The translations under genes were made by a program, and so were the position numbers. Positions 46,998 to 58,139 of a stretch of 64,000 bases of DNA are shown here, one piece after another. Position 1 is the first letter of the stretch, and each line of letters opens with the position of its first letter. Below the pieces are notes generated by a model. That model was not told the origin of the DNA. It worked only from the letters and a program-made list of their open reading frames with translations, and made no database searches. Source of the DNA: Takakia lepidozioides (lineage: Eukaryota > Streptophyta > Takakiopsida > Takakiales > Takakiaceae); the NCBI GenBank assembly GCA_030704615.1, contig CM060732.1, forward strand, positions 25,792,001-25,856,000, read 5' to 3'.

Positions 46998-49332
46998 CTA
47001 GATGGACCAGCATGGGATGGACCGGCTTGAGAAAGAGAAACATGAGATGGAGCGGGGTGAGATGAAGCACGGTTCACAGGGCACGATGTCGGTGAAGGAA
47101 TGACAACGGCCGGTTGTCATCATCCGACGATTCGACCTGCACATCTCCCGCAGTCCGTGGAACTCGTGGTGGGGAGAGTTGACCTCAACTTCATTGTTGA
47201 GAGTGTGCTCCACTGGGGGAAGGGGGTCCGCAATTGGGATGACACCATGTCGCAGTTCATCAACAACAAGGTCATCGAAGGATGGATGCATTGCAGCATC
47301 ATCGTCATTAAATTCATATGGGTCATGTGGAGGATTGCCCACATCATCGGACCCATCCCAACCGTCGGAGTCGGAGTCCCTCGCGGCGTCAGTGTCATCA
47401 TTGCTGCTAGATTGGACCTCTGAGGCAGATTCTTCAGACAACAGATTCTTCTCGTACCATGCAGATGCGTCACTTGCTCTCCTCTCTCGCAGTAGCCTAC
47501 AATTTTGTGTAGACATAAACCAATTTGTCAGCCCTGGCAGGATTCAACCTGTTGCGAATCTTGTTGTGAACAAACGAGTAACTGCTCCAGTTCCGCTCAC
47601 AGGACGAGGCAGAGCACACTTGAGCAAGAATACGCTTTGCAATGGGAGCTAACGTTCTTGCTCCAGCTCCAATCAGATCCCACCATTCATGTGGCAACAT
47701 GTTCATTGCTTTTGGATCCGGCATGTCATGGAAATGATTCTGCCGATCCGAGAAGCACTGGTACTCGGACAACGCTCGCTCTGCCATGTTCAAGGGCGCA
47801 AGTTGCATGATGACCTATACAAGCCCGACTTTGGCATCCACATCGTCTCTCAAATCCGTATTGTCCAGCAAAAATGGATTCAGCAAGGCCCCCGCATAAT
47901 GCAAGTCCGTGCGAACCATCCGTTTGCGGTCGTAAAATGCATCCTCGGTCCTTGCCGCCAAATCATCGTCCATAGAAAATGGAGGACGCCTCAAGGATTG
48001 CACGTGCTTCTCAAGGTTTTCCAATATCAACCATGTTTTACCCATTATTGGTTGTTTTCCATCAAACTCCCGCAAAGCAATCAACACGGCTCCACCATGT
48101 ACACAAAATTTGCACATTTCGCCCAGAAATCGTCGGAGCGAATGATTGCGCGGACCTCCAACTTTTGCTCAAAGACTTGGACTTACGAGAGTCGCGTAAG
48201 GTGCCCACATACGCATCCCATTGAGGGTCAATGATCACCTGCTCCAGACCCGCCCTCACAGTCACCAGTCGATCCACCATCAAAAATTTTGTGGCAAAGC
48301 GGGTTTCACCCGGGTTCCTAAGGCTGTATTTGGGTTCATGCTTTCTAAACAATGCCAGAGGGATGTGATGTGTACGAATGAACGTCACAACCGACTTTGC
48401 CCTTTTTAGTTGTTTCATCCATGATTCTTTTCCCCAATCCTCCAAAAGGAATCAAAGATATGAGCAGCACCCCTTGGTAATATAGATGGGATATCGTACC
48501 ATCAAAATATCGGCCATATTAACCATGTTAGATGCATTGTCCGTGCACACTTGGACAATTTTATCAGCTCCAATTTTATCGATGTAACTCGTCAACAACC
48601 CTGCTTGATAACGTGCATCTTTTCTCTCCCCCCTTGTGTCAACGGATCCAAAAATTGTTCCCCCGCAGGACAGACCAGCATGACATTGAACAGTGGTCGA
48701 TTAGTAACAGAACTCCAACCGTCCGCACATATAGTGCTTCCATATTTCCGGAGAGAATCACCTGTCTTTTCATTCACCTTTTGGGTGAGGTCAGACATAG
48801 CCTCTTCCAGCAATCCTGTGCGGAGATCGCGATAACTCGGAGGTGTGTATGTGGACTTGGAATCGGACGTGGCTTTGACAGCAGCCACAAACGCATGAAG
48901 CCTCGAGACATTGAACGGAATATTGGCCTCGTAGAAAAATTGGGCCCACTTCTTATCCAGAGTCCTCCTGTGCGACAAATTTAAGCCTTCTTGCATTGAT
49001 TGTTGCCTCAATGGTCTGGTCCGTACAAGTGTTGGCGTACAATCGGGTGTTGCTCCTGACCCACCGGCTTCTCCACGAACAGCAGACGCCTCGCAAGAAT
49101 CCCCCTGGGTACAACTCTGAAGAACAGTTTGATTCGAACCTGGAGTGTTTGGCTCAGAAGCCGCGGCCACATCAAGAGACGGTGGGATATTGCCTCCACA
49201 TTGGACAAAGTGGGCTTTCACTCGCATGGAGGCTTTTGGGCACAAACTAACCTCTGCATTCTTCCCATCTCTATAGCCAAGGTGATATAACATGCGATCT
49301 TTGCGACCCGCCAGCTTCAATGCATTGAACAC
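46998..49332 (-). pseudogene. hAT-superfamily transposase, frameshifted
   Basis: The N-terminal part has a remnant zinc-finger-like MRVKAHFVQCGG. The DUF659-type catalytic part has FFYEANIPFNVSRLHAF and STICADGWSSVTNRPLFNVM. The central part (48445-47815) has LRNPGETRFATKFLMVDRL and ENLEKHVQSLRR. The C-terminal hAT dimerisation domain (47808-47505) has CSASSCERNWSSYSFVHNK. A Ser/Asp-rich acidic tail follows. Frames change near 48590, 48100, 47815 and 47510 without splice sites, so the gene is dead. Hairpin arrays in inverted orientation lie on both sides (arrays 2 and 3). Confidence 0.9.
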
Positions 49333-49695
49333 CGTCCTTTTTGTGCGGGTCTATGGTGAACCAATGGATCCACTCCTCTCTCATCCTCACACCCAAAACC
49401 CTAACCACAGACTTAAGGTTGAACGAATAACACTAGTGTACTTGGTAGATTTGTCAAGAGCAATAGAAGTTAGAACAGAATGTGATGGCCCAACACTACG
49501 GCATCAATCCAAGTGGATCAATGCACCATGTAGTATTGTGCTTTTCGACAATTTGCTGCAGTGGCTCTGGTGGAAGCCACAACAGCAAACGGTCCGCACC
49601 CTCCTCTTGGGCTTACACTCTTGCTCAAGGAATAGAGAACATTCACTGGCCACAAAAGTGTTTGCCACAAAAGAAGTGAGAAGCATTGGGACCAC

Positions 49696-49704
49696 TTTAT
49701 ATAC
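49696..49704 (-). promoter_or_regulatory. TATA box of the hAT transposase gene
   Basis: GTATATAAAG on the minus strand, about 370 bp before the first ATG (49332) and about 100 bp from hairpin array 3. Confidence 0.5.
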
Positions 49705-49805
49705 CCTCCAGCCTCCAAGCCTCACACGCTCGACGAATCAGATCCAATGCTGTGACCGCTCCAGGTCGCACGAGGAAGTCGCAAGTTATTTTTAAAAAAA
49801 AACTG

Positions 49806-50161
49806 CTGCGACCACCCTCATGCTGGTGGTCGCACCTTTTAAAAAAAAAAAAAATGCTGCGACCACCCCCATGCTCGTGGTCACAGAGATTATTTAAAAA
49901 ATAAATAAAATAAAATTTTGTTGCGATCACCCCCCTGCTGGTGGTCGCACCTATTAAAAAAACAAAAAATTTCTGCGACCACCCCCCTGCTAGTGGTCGC
50001 ACCTATTAAACAAATAGAAAATTTCTGCGACCACCCCCATGCTGGTGGTCGCACCTATTAAAAAAAAAGAAAAATGCTGCGACCACCCCCATGCTCGTGG
50101 TCACAGAGAATACTAAAAATAAAAAATAAAAAATTCTGCGACCACCCCCCTGCTGGTGGCC
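49806..50161 (-). repeat. Hairpin array GCGACCACC/GGTGGTCGC, array 3
   Basis: Six units of ~60 bp. Read on the minus strand, each has the same AATAGGTGCGACCACCAGCA start and T-rich spacer as arrays 1 and 2. It is therefore inverted relative to array 2 and encloses the hAT gene with it. Confidence 0.93.
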
Positions 50162-50164
50162 GTA

Positions 50165-51570
50165 TTGGATCTCACAGACCTCTCCGTCATTACCTGACTA
50201 CGTACCCAAGCAGTACACACAAGAGGTCCTCTTGGGTTCATGGTCAGTCAAATCCTCCATGGGTCATGACACAAGGTCGAGGACTGAGTGGTGAGAGCAC
50301 CTTCTTCTTTGACCTATTTCAGCCTGTTTTGCCCTCTCATCAGACTCAGCCCTGAATTTGCATATTGAATTCTATAAGTTAGCTCGTTGGGTAGATCTGT
50401 GGTGGTTTGGAGTGACTTTAACAAGTTACTGCCGATGTGGCAGCAGGAAAGTACGGCCCAAAAACAAATAACAAAGAGAAGAGTGTCTCTAGTTAGCATA
50501 GAACTAGTGTCACTAGTGGACTAGTTAGTATAGGAACTAGTGTGATAGGTAGGGTTGGGGTGTTTGCTGGAGAAATTCAAGCATTTTCCTTCTTATCAGT
50601 AGCGGCTCTAAATTTTCATGATGAATTCTGCAAGTTAGCTGGTTGAGTGAACCTTTGTAGTTTGGAGTGACTTTGACATGATACTACCAATGTGACAACA
50701 GGAAAGAATCCAGAAACAGGTAACAGAGACCACAAGAAGCTGTGGAATGAATACTTTTCTGACCCCAGTCAACAGTGGGACAATCACGGCAAAAATGTGA
50801 ATGTCTGTTGGATTGCAGAGAGTAGAAGATGCAATTGAGCATAGGAACTAGTGTGATAAGTTGAGTTGGGTGTTTCCTAGAACAATTCGAGGCTTTCATT
50901 GTCAGCTGCTAGCAGCAAGGCAAGGGTGAATGCATGATTTGGGTAGAGGCATGGATAGCTGAAGGAGCAGAGATAGAGTGTGGGTCCAGTCATCGAAGAC
51001 GGGCGGACTTGAACAAGCTCCAAATTACCTTTGATTCCATGTGGATTAATAGCTACTAGCAACCTGCATGGGTAGATGGTCAACTGGAAGTTGCAGCAGC
51101 AACAGTGGAATTGATAAAATCAGGCACTGCACCTTCTTCAACACATTTCATCCTATTTTTCCTTCTTATCAGAATCAACCCTAAGTTTCCATGTTGAATT
51201 CTGCAAGTTAGCTGGTTGAGTGAACCTTTAATAGTTTGGAGTGACTTTGACATGATACTGCCAATGTGACAACAGGAAAGTATCCAGAAACAGGTAACAA
51301 AGATGAAAAGAAGCTGTGGAATTAATACTTTTCTTACCCAGTCAATGGTGGGACAATCGAGGCAAGAAGGTGAATGTCTGTTTGATTCTAGAGACTAGCA
51401 GATGCAATGAGCATAAGAACTAGTGTGATAGGCTGAGTTGAGTGTCTCCTAGAACAAATCTAGGCTGTCATTGTCAGCTGCTAGCAGCAAGGCAATGATG
51501 AATGCATGATTTGTGCAGATCAGGCATGGATAGCTGAAGGAGCAGAGATAGAGTGTGGGTCCAGATTCAT
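50165..51570 (-). repeat. ~570-bp repeat, about 2.5 tandem copies, minus orientation
   Basis: Units at 50340, 50607 and 51180 share 'gaattctgcaagttagctgg', 'ttggagtgactttgacatga' and 'gacaacaggaaag'. The last two are offset by 573 bp. They are inverted copies of the repeat at 54931-57190. The start (50165-50290) resembles the reverse complement of 57060-57185. Confidence 0.85.
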
Positions 51571-51579
51571 CCAAGAGGG

Positions 51580-51906
51580 CTAGCAAGAGGGCAACTCTTT
51601 GGTTGCTTGATTCTCACTCCCATTTGGTGTTTGTCGTGGTCTCCTTGGCAGGATTTCCCACCACAGCCCCTTTCTTCCAAGCAGCCAGTTGTCAACCTTG
51701 CTCTCCCATCCTTCACCCTCTTCGTCAGTGAAGTACTCCCTTTCTCTTTTTTCATGTTCCAACCATTTAGGTGGTTTCTCCCTCAATACTGCCTTCAATT
51801 GCTGCATTGCCATGTGTTTACTCTCTGTGGTTTTAATTTGCTCATGCCCAACAGTTGGAAGAATTCCATGTGTTGGGATAATTCCACTCTGAGCTACAAT
51901 TTCCAT
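51580..51906 (-). CDS. Hypothetical open frame, 108 codons
   Basis: Charged sequence (LREKPPKWLEHEKREREYF) with no recognised domain. It is open further upstream (PVPAKASLWEALKR), so it could be an exon. It lies between the two inverted repeat blocks and may belong to a mobile element. Confidence 0.25.
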   Translation of the reverse strand: MEIVAQSGIIPTHGILPTVGHEQIKTTESKHMAMQQLKAVLREKPPKWLEHEKREREYFTDEEGEGWESKVDNWLLGRKGLWWEILPRRPRQTPNGSENQATKELPSC

Positions 51907-52620
51907 TCTTTTTAGTGCTTCCCACAGGCTGGCTTTTGCTGGAACAGGTCAGTCCTCTTCACTTAAGTTTTCCTCTCCTCATCATACTTCTCCAAATCTG
52001 GTCATAGGCATCCTCATTTCCTTCTGTCTCTAGCCTATCACGCTCATCCTCCTTGACTGTCCCTTGTGGTTCAGCTCTTGTTTGTGTGTCTCCATCAAAG
52101 GGACATCCTTCGTGTGGTGGAATGCTACATGCTGAGTGCAGGTGCCTCGTGGATGTAGCAGGAAGCAACAACAACAATTGACCACTTGATAAAATCGGGT
52201 ACCCTCATCTTCAATACATTTCAGCCCGTTCTGTTCTCTTTTCAGAGTAGTCCCTAATTGTCCAGCGAAGGGGAGGATGTATATGGATTTATGGGTGTTG
52301 TGGTAGGGATAGCTAAAGGGGCACACAAAGTAGGGTTGGTTCTATTTTCAGTGCACATGGTGTACAAAAGTATTCGATCAGAAATACAGGGTGATGAACT
52401 TGTGCCCTTAGATTGTGTTTTGAGGAGCCAGATTTTGGGACAACACTGCTATTTTGTAAATCTGACTGGTAGTTGTTTAAGAGAATCTCTTTTTACATCT
52501 GTTGTTGTTGTCTTCAGTGCCTCTGTTACGTCCTTTCCACTTTGTCATTTCTTGTGAATGATGGTGTGTTATGATTTTCCAAATAATATTAAAAACCAAA
52601 TTCTCAAACAACTGATTTGA

Positions 52621-52945
52621 TGCCACGTGTCCAACCCAACAAACCACTTTGCGGTAGGCACCATGATTACACAACATCGCATCATACATTGACACGTGTC
52701 ATATCCTTGAAAAAACACCTGGCAATGAGTTCCTACAGGCATAGTCATGGGAATGATTTTAAATATATTTAAAATTCAAAACAAACTAACCATATGATGC
52801 CACGTGTCCAAATGTCAGCATGGTGGTAGTCAGGATAATGACTGCAAAGCCTCATCATAATATGCCACGTGTCAATTTTTGGAGACGCCAGATGGCGCAC
52901 ATCCACAAAAACCTCCTGGATTTATTAAAAGAGACACGTGTAGAG
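52621..52945. repeat. Cluster of five CACGTG (G-box) motifs
   Basis: ATGCCACGTGTC or GACACGTGTC occurs at about 52621, 52692, 52798, 52862 and 52932, each with similar flanks, suggesting a degenerate tandem repeat rather than a single promoter. 52960-53160 holds many 'gactgcagtcata' repeats. Nothing coding seen up to 53900. Confidence 0.6.
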
Positions 52946-53969
52946 TTTGCAACAACATACTAAGTCATGTATGGTAGAAGTACACATGACTGCCAAATGA
53001 CAGTCAGATGTATCACTTGGTTCATATGACTGCAGTCATACGTGACCGACCATCATGTACTCATTGTATTCACTTGGTTTGCACGACTTGCAGTCAGCGA
53101 AGTCATATGTACCGTTTATGACTACGAGACAGTCATATATACAGTCATATATACCGCGTTCTGTTGTAGTGCTACCTTGGTGGACATGTAATTCAAAAGC
53201 GGGTGCAGCAAGGTGGTTTAACTAGATGTAGTGGCTGAACAAGATATGGTGTTGTGGAACGTGATGAATGCAGGATATGCACATGAGGGGTGCGGGATGA
53301 AGGCTTTGGCATAGAGACCTATGAGCAAAAGATGCGGGAAGGGTTGAAGTTGGACCGGATTATGTTCGTTTGTGTTTATAATGCATGAACAACCATGCAA
53401 GCAGCCCTCAAAAAAAGCAAAGAGTTCCATGGTGATGTTGTCAAAGCTAGGGTAATATCAGGTGTCATTCTGAACAGTACCCACGTCAACATGTATGTCA
53501 AATGTGGGAGCAACGAGATCTGTTATTATTATTATTGTTTTTTTTTTTCCTTTTGTTTGCATCTCTCTCCCCCTACTTAGGCCAAGGAAGACGGGGGAGG
53601 GAGAGAGGAGCAGCAGTAGGAGTTGCTGCACACAAATCACCCCCGTTTTTTTTTGTTTAATTTCTTCTTGTTTTGGTTTAAGTGGCAACAGCAGCGGTAA
53701 CATCACAATTGATAGAACAAGGCACTGCTAATGAAGGCACCTTCCTCAACACATTTCAGCCTGTTTTTAACAATTCTATCAATGGAAAATAAATTTTATA
53801 TTAATTTTTACTTGTCACACAAGTTATTTTGATTTAAAAAAAAATCTGATCTATAAATTGTCCATAATTTTGTATTATGGACCTCTCTTGTGTTCAACCC
53901 TTGTACTGCAGAGGTGTTTGTAATTACTTGTTTTGGAATGATCATCTGTGTTTTTGGGGTGTGTGGTTC

Positions 53970-54330
53970 AGGTACATGTATCATGTCCTCATTCGGGGAA
54001 GTATCTGAGCGATGATCCTGACTTCATCTACACATGGGCGGACCCCTCAAATGAGAAGACAATGTATACGGCTGGGACTAGAGCAGGGCGCACTTCAGAG
54101 ACTGCGGGTGATATCTTGATCTTCCCAAACAAGACACACCATTCGACGAGGTGGTGTTGAGGAACCTGAACGACAACGCCGCGGCACTTGCCCCGCGCAC
54201 TGACAAAGACATTCAGGAGAGAATCATTCAAGCTCTGAACACAAAAGAGTACGAGAAAACGTCCACTCCACACCTAGGAAAACAAACGTTCACCTGGAAA
54301 CGAACCCTGCATCTGACCTACAACTCCATG
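53970..54330 (+). pseudogene. Unrecognised coding fragment in two frames
   Basis: After a CAG acceptor-like site the frame reads SGKYLSDDPDFIYTWADPSN up to about 54130. It then shifts to TPFDEVVLRNLNDNAAALAP, continuing as TDKDIQERIIQALNTKEYE. Neither part is low-complexity, and I know no family for them. The shift without a splice signal suggests a decayed gene fragment. Confidence 0.3.
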
Positions 54331-54570
54331 AAAATAAACCCTCGCATGGAAATTCCACAGCCGCAATCAACCTTGCGTTGACGCAAGGTTGATTGACGGC
54401 ACCACAAATGTGAAGTCTAATCTGTGCAAATACATACACAGCCGAACTGTAAACAACCTTGCGTTGACGCAAGGTACATTTGAGCCTATAAACGAATCTA
54501 CCGAAAGCTGAAAAAAAAACCCTTGGAACGATCAGTTCTCAGCGAGAATCAACCTTGCGTGATTAGCGCT
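54270..54570. repeat. Palindromic AATCAACCTTGCGT repeats, locus 1
   Basis: The palindrome AATCAACCTTGCGT-TG-ACGCAAGGTTGATT has 14-bp arms and lies at 54365-54394. Shorter versions are at about 54455 and 54548. The context (cctcgcatggaaattccaca) is shared with 57630-57690. Confidence 0.85.
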
Positions 54571-54930
54571 TACAAACATACCTAGCAAAGCAAACGTTCA
54601 CCCCTTGGCCCATCCACCACGGCCCCATTGGACCGTGATGAGTCCCAAGACTCCCCACGACTCCCACCACAAGGTCTCCGCCCCATGGTGAGTCCTATGC
54701 CACCCCACTAAGTCCCACTAAGCTACCACCACCCCTCGTGGAACCACCCCACTGCAACCCGGTGTGCGGGGCTCCACCTAGTGAGCGCCTCCGCCTCTTT
54801 GAGTGCCTTGGGCACTCAAAGGTGCTTCAGGCCCCATACATATTGTTGCCACTGCCCCCACCACAGGGGCAGCCCCTCTTGTGTCCCGACCCCCCCTGCC
54901 CTCAAGGCAAAGGGCCGCGACAAGTAATCT

Positions 54931-57190
54931 GCAGGCATTCACCTTTTTGCCTCGTTTGTCCCACCATTGGCTGGGGTCAGAAAAGTATTCATCCCACAAC
55001 TTCTCCTCATCTTTGTTTACCTATTTTTGGATACTTTCCTGTGTCACATTGGCAGTATCATGTCAAAGTCACTCCAAACTACCAAAGGTTCACTCAATCA
55101 GCTAATTTGCAGAATTCAACATGGAAATGTAGGGCAGATTATGATAAGAGGGGAAAACAGGGTGAAATGTGTTGAAGAAGGTGCCTTCTCCTCATCCTTG
55201 TTATCTGTTTTTGGATACTTTCCTGCTGCCACATCCGCAGTAACTTGTCAAAGTCACTCCTAACCACCACAGATCCACCCAACGAGCTAACTTACAGAGT
55301 TCAATATGCATCTTAGGGCCGAGTCTGATGTGAGGGTAAAACAGACAGAAATAGGTTGAAGAAGAAGGTGCCCTCACCACATCATCCTTGACCTTGTGTC
55401 ATGACCCATGGAGGATTTGACCGAACATCAACCCTAAAGGACCTTGTGTGTGTGCAGCTTGTGCCTGAAGCCTTCAGAATGACATCTGGTAATCTGCAGG
55501 CATTCACCTTTTTGCCTCGTTTGTCCTACCATTGGCTGGGGTCAGAAAAGTATTCATCCCACAACTTCTCCTCATCTTTGTTTACCTATTTTTGGATACT
55601 TTCCTGTGTCACATTGGCAGTATCATGTCAAAGTCACTCCAAACTACCAAAGGTTCACTCAATCAGCTAACTTGCAGAATTCAACATGGAAATGTAGGGC
55701 AAATTCTGATAAGAGGGGAAAACAGGGTGAAATGTGTTGAAGAAGGTGCCTTCTCCTCATCCTTGTTATCTGTTTTTGGATACTTTCCTGCTGCTATATC
55801 GGCAGTAGCTTGTCAAAGTCACTCCTAACCACAACCGATCCACCCAACGAGCTAAAGTACAGAATTCAATATGCATCTCAGGGCCGAGTCTGATGAGAGG
55901 GCAAAACAGACAGAAATAGGTTGAAGAAGAAGGTGCCCTCACCACATTGTCCTTGATCTTGTGTCATGACCCATGGAGGATTTGACCGAACATCAACCCT
56001 AAAGGACCTTGTGTGTGTGCAGCTTGTGCTTGAAGCCTTCAGAATGACATCTGGTAATCTGCAGGCATTCACCTTTTTGCCTCGTTTGTCCCACCATTGG
56101 TTGGGGTCAGAAAAATATTCACCCCACAGCTTCTCCTCATCTTTGTTTACCTATTTTTGGATACTTTCATGTGTCACAATGGCAGTATCATGTCAAAGTC
56201 ACTTCAAACTACCAAAGGTTCACTCAATCAGCTAACTTGCAGAATTCAACATGGAAATGTAGGGCAAATTCTGATAAGAGGGGAAAACAGGGTGAAATGT
56301 GTTGAAGAAGGTGCCTTCTCCTCATCCTTGTTATCTGTTTTTGGATACTTTCCTGCTGCTATATCGGCAGTAGCTTGTCAAAGTCACTCCTAACCACCAC
56401 CGATCCACCCAACGAGCTAAAGTACAGAATTCAATATGCATCTCAGGGCCGAGTCTGATGAGAGGGCAAAACAGACAGAAATAGGTTGAAGAAGAAGGTG
56501 CCCTCACCACATTGTCCTTGATCTTGTGTCATGACCCATGGAGGATTTGACCGAACATCAACCCTAAAGGACCTTGTGTGTGTGCAGCTTGTGCTTGAAG
56601 CCTTCAGAATGACATCTGGTAATCTGCAGGCATTCACCTTTTTGCCTCGTTTGTCCCACCATTGGTTGGGGTCAGAAAATATTCACCCCACAGCTTCTCC
56701 TCATCTTTGTTTACCTATTTTTGGATACTTTCATGTGTCACAATGGCAGTATCATGTCAAAGTCACTTCAAACTACCAAAGGTTCACTCAATCAGCTAAC
56801 TTGCAGAATTCAACATGGAAATGTAGGGCAAATTCTGATAAGAGGGGAAAACAGGGTGAAATGTATTGAAGAAGGTGCTTCTCCTACCCTATGTTATCTG
56901 TTTTTGGATACTTTCCTGCTACTATATTGGAAGTAGCTTGTCAAAGTCACTCCTAACCACCACCGATCCACCCAACGAGCTAAAGTACAGAATTCAATAT
57001 GCATCTCAGGGCCGAGTCTGATGAGAGGGCAAAACAGGCTGAAATAGGTGAAAGAAGAAGTTGCCCTCACCACATTGTCCTTGATCTTGTGTCATGACCC
57101 ATGGAGGATTTGATCGATCATCAATCCAAAAGGACCTCTTGTGTGTGCTGCTTGTGTCCGTAGTCAGGTACTCTCGGATCACTCTATGAG
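54931..57190 (+). repeat. Tandem array of four 565-bp units
   Basis: GCAGGCATTCACC occurs at 54931, 55496, 56061 and 56626, giving a period of exactly 565 bp. Units 2-4 are nearly identical, which indicates recent amplification. Each unit contains two diverged halves (GGATACTTTCCTG...CAAAGTCACTCC). The open frames inside repeat with the unit and are not genes. Confidence 0.96.
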
Positions 57191-57549
57191 AACCACCATG
57201 CCTCCACCACGGTGCAGCTGAGCAGACGCCGATTGACACACGGTCTACTAAGACCAACCTACTCTCCCAAGAAAGAAGCGCACAACAAAGTGGGCAGCAA
57301 AGTGGGCATAGGGCTTAGCGAGGCGGAAAAAAGAAACGACCCAAAAAAACGACGCAAAAGATGTTTGAACACGCGAAGTCGCGGCACGTAGTTAGAGACG
57401 CTATATACACACATCTAAATCCCCAAATATATATATATATATATATATTAGGAATTTTTCAGATCCTTTCTATATACATAGTCTGTATGTGGGGGTATTT
57501 AATTAACCCCATTCTGTTCACGCCCGTGATAGGTACATTAACCCTTGGT

Positions 57550-57820
57550 GCACCCCCCAGGCGTTCACCTGGAAACGAACGCTGCAACTACAACCTACAA
57601 TAACCCTACATCTACACCTTTCATGAAAATAGACCCTCGCATGGAAATTCCACAACCGCAATCAACCTTGCGTTGACGCAAGGTTGATTGGCGGCACACA
57701 AATGTGAAGTCACACTACCTTCACAAGAAACGAAGTACAAATTCATTCAAGTTCACATGAAATAAAATCATGAAATCCTCACCAGGGCAACCGCAACCTT
57801 GAGTTGACGCAAGGTTGATA
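57550..57820. repeat. Palindromic AATCAACCTTGCGT repeats, locus 2
   Basis: The same palindrome as at 54365 with the same flanks (catggaaattccacaaccgc before, gcggca-acaaatgtgaagtc after), plus a variant at about 57790. It is a second copy of the repeat at locus 1. Confidence 0.85.
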
Positions 57821-58139
57821 AGAGCAAACAGAAAGTGAAATCAAAACTACCTCATGTCATACCAAGTTCCTATTCAATCAAACACTGGAGTGCCATTTGA
57901 GTGCGCCCGGCCGTGCCACCACTCTCCCCATCACGCTCGCTGGACGCAAGCACGGTAGCGGCCTCACTCCCCACGCTTACGCTTTCGCTTGAACGCAAGG
58001 CAAAACGTAAAAGAGTAGGATCTCCTTTAGTCTCCTCTCCGCCACTGAGGCCTCGTCTTGTACTGAGGGAAGCGCCCCCCCCCCCCCCCACTTGGCAATC
58101 TCGTCCTCTCAGACGCACTCGGGAGGTCTTCTTTTCAGG

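Noticed and set aside
45345-50161. CRISPR array interpretation of the hairpin arrays
   Set aside because: Period and palindromic repeats resemble CRISPR superficially, but the spacers are low-complexity T tracts, the context is eukaryotic and there are no cas genes.
55401-56869. Several open frames of about 90-110 codons starting 'MTHGGFDRTSTL' and 'MAGVRKVF' / 'MVGVRKIF'
   Set aside because: They recur with the 565-bp satellite period and show no domain, so they are repeat DNA rather than genes.
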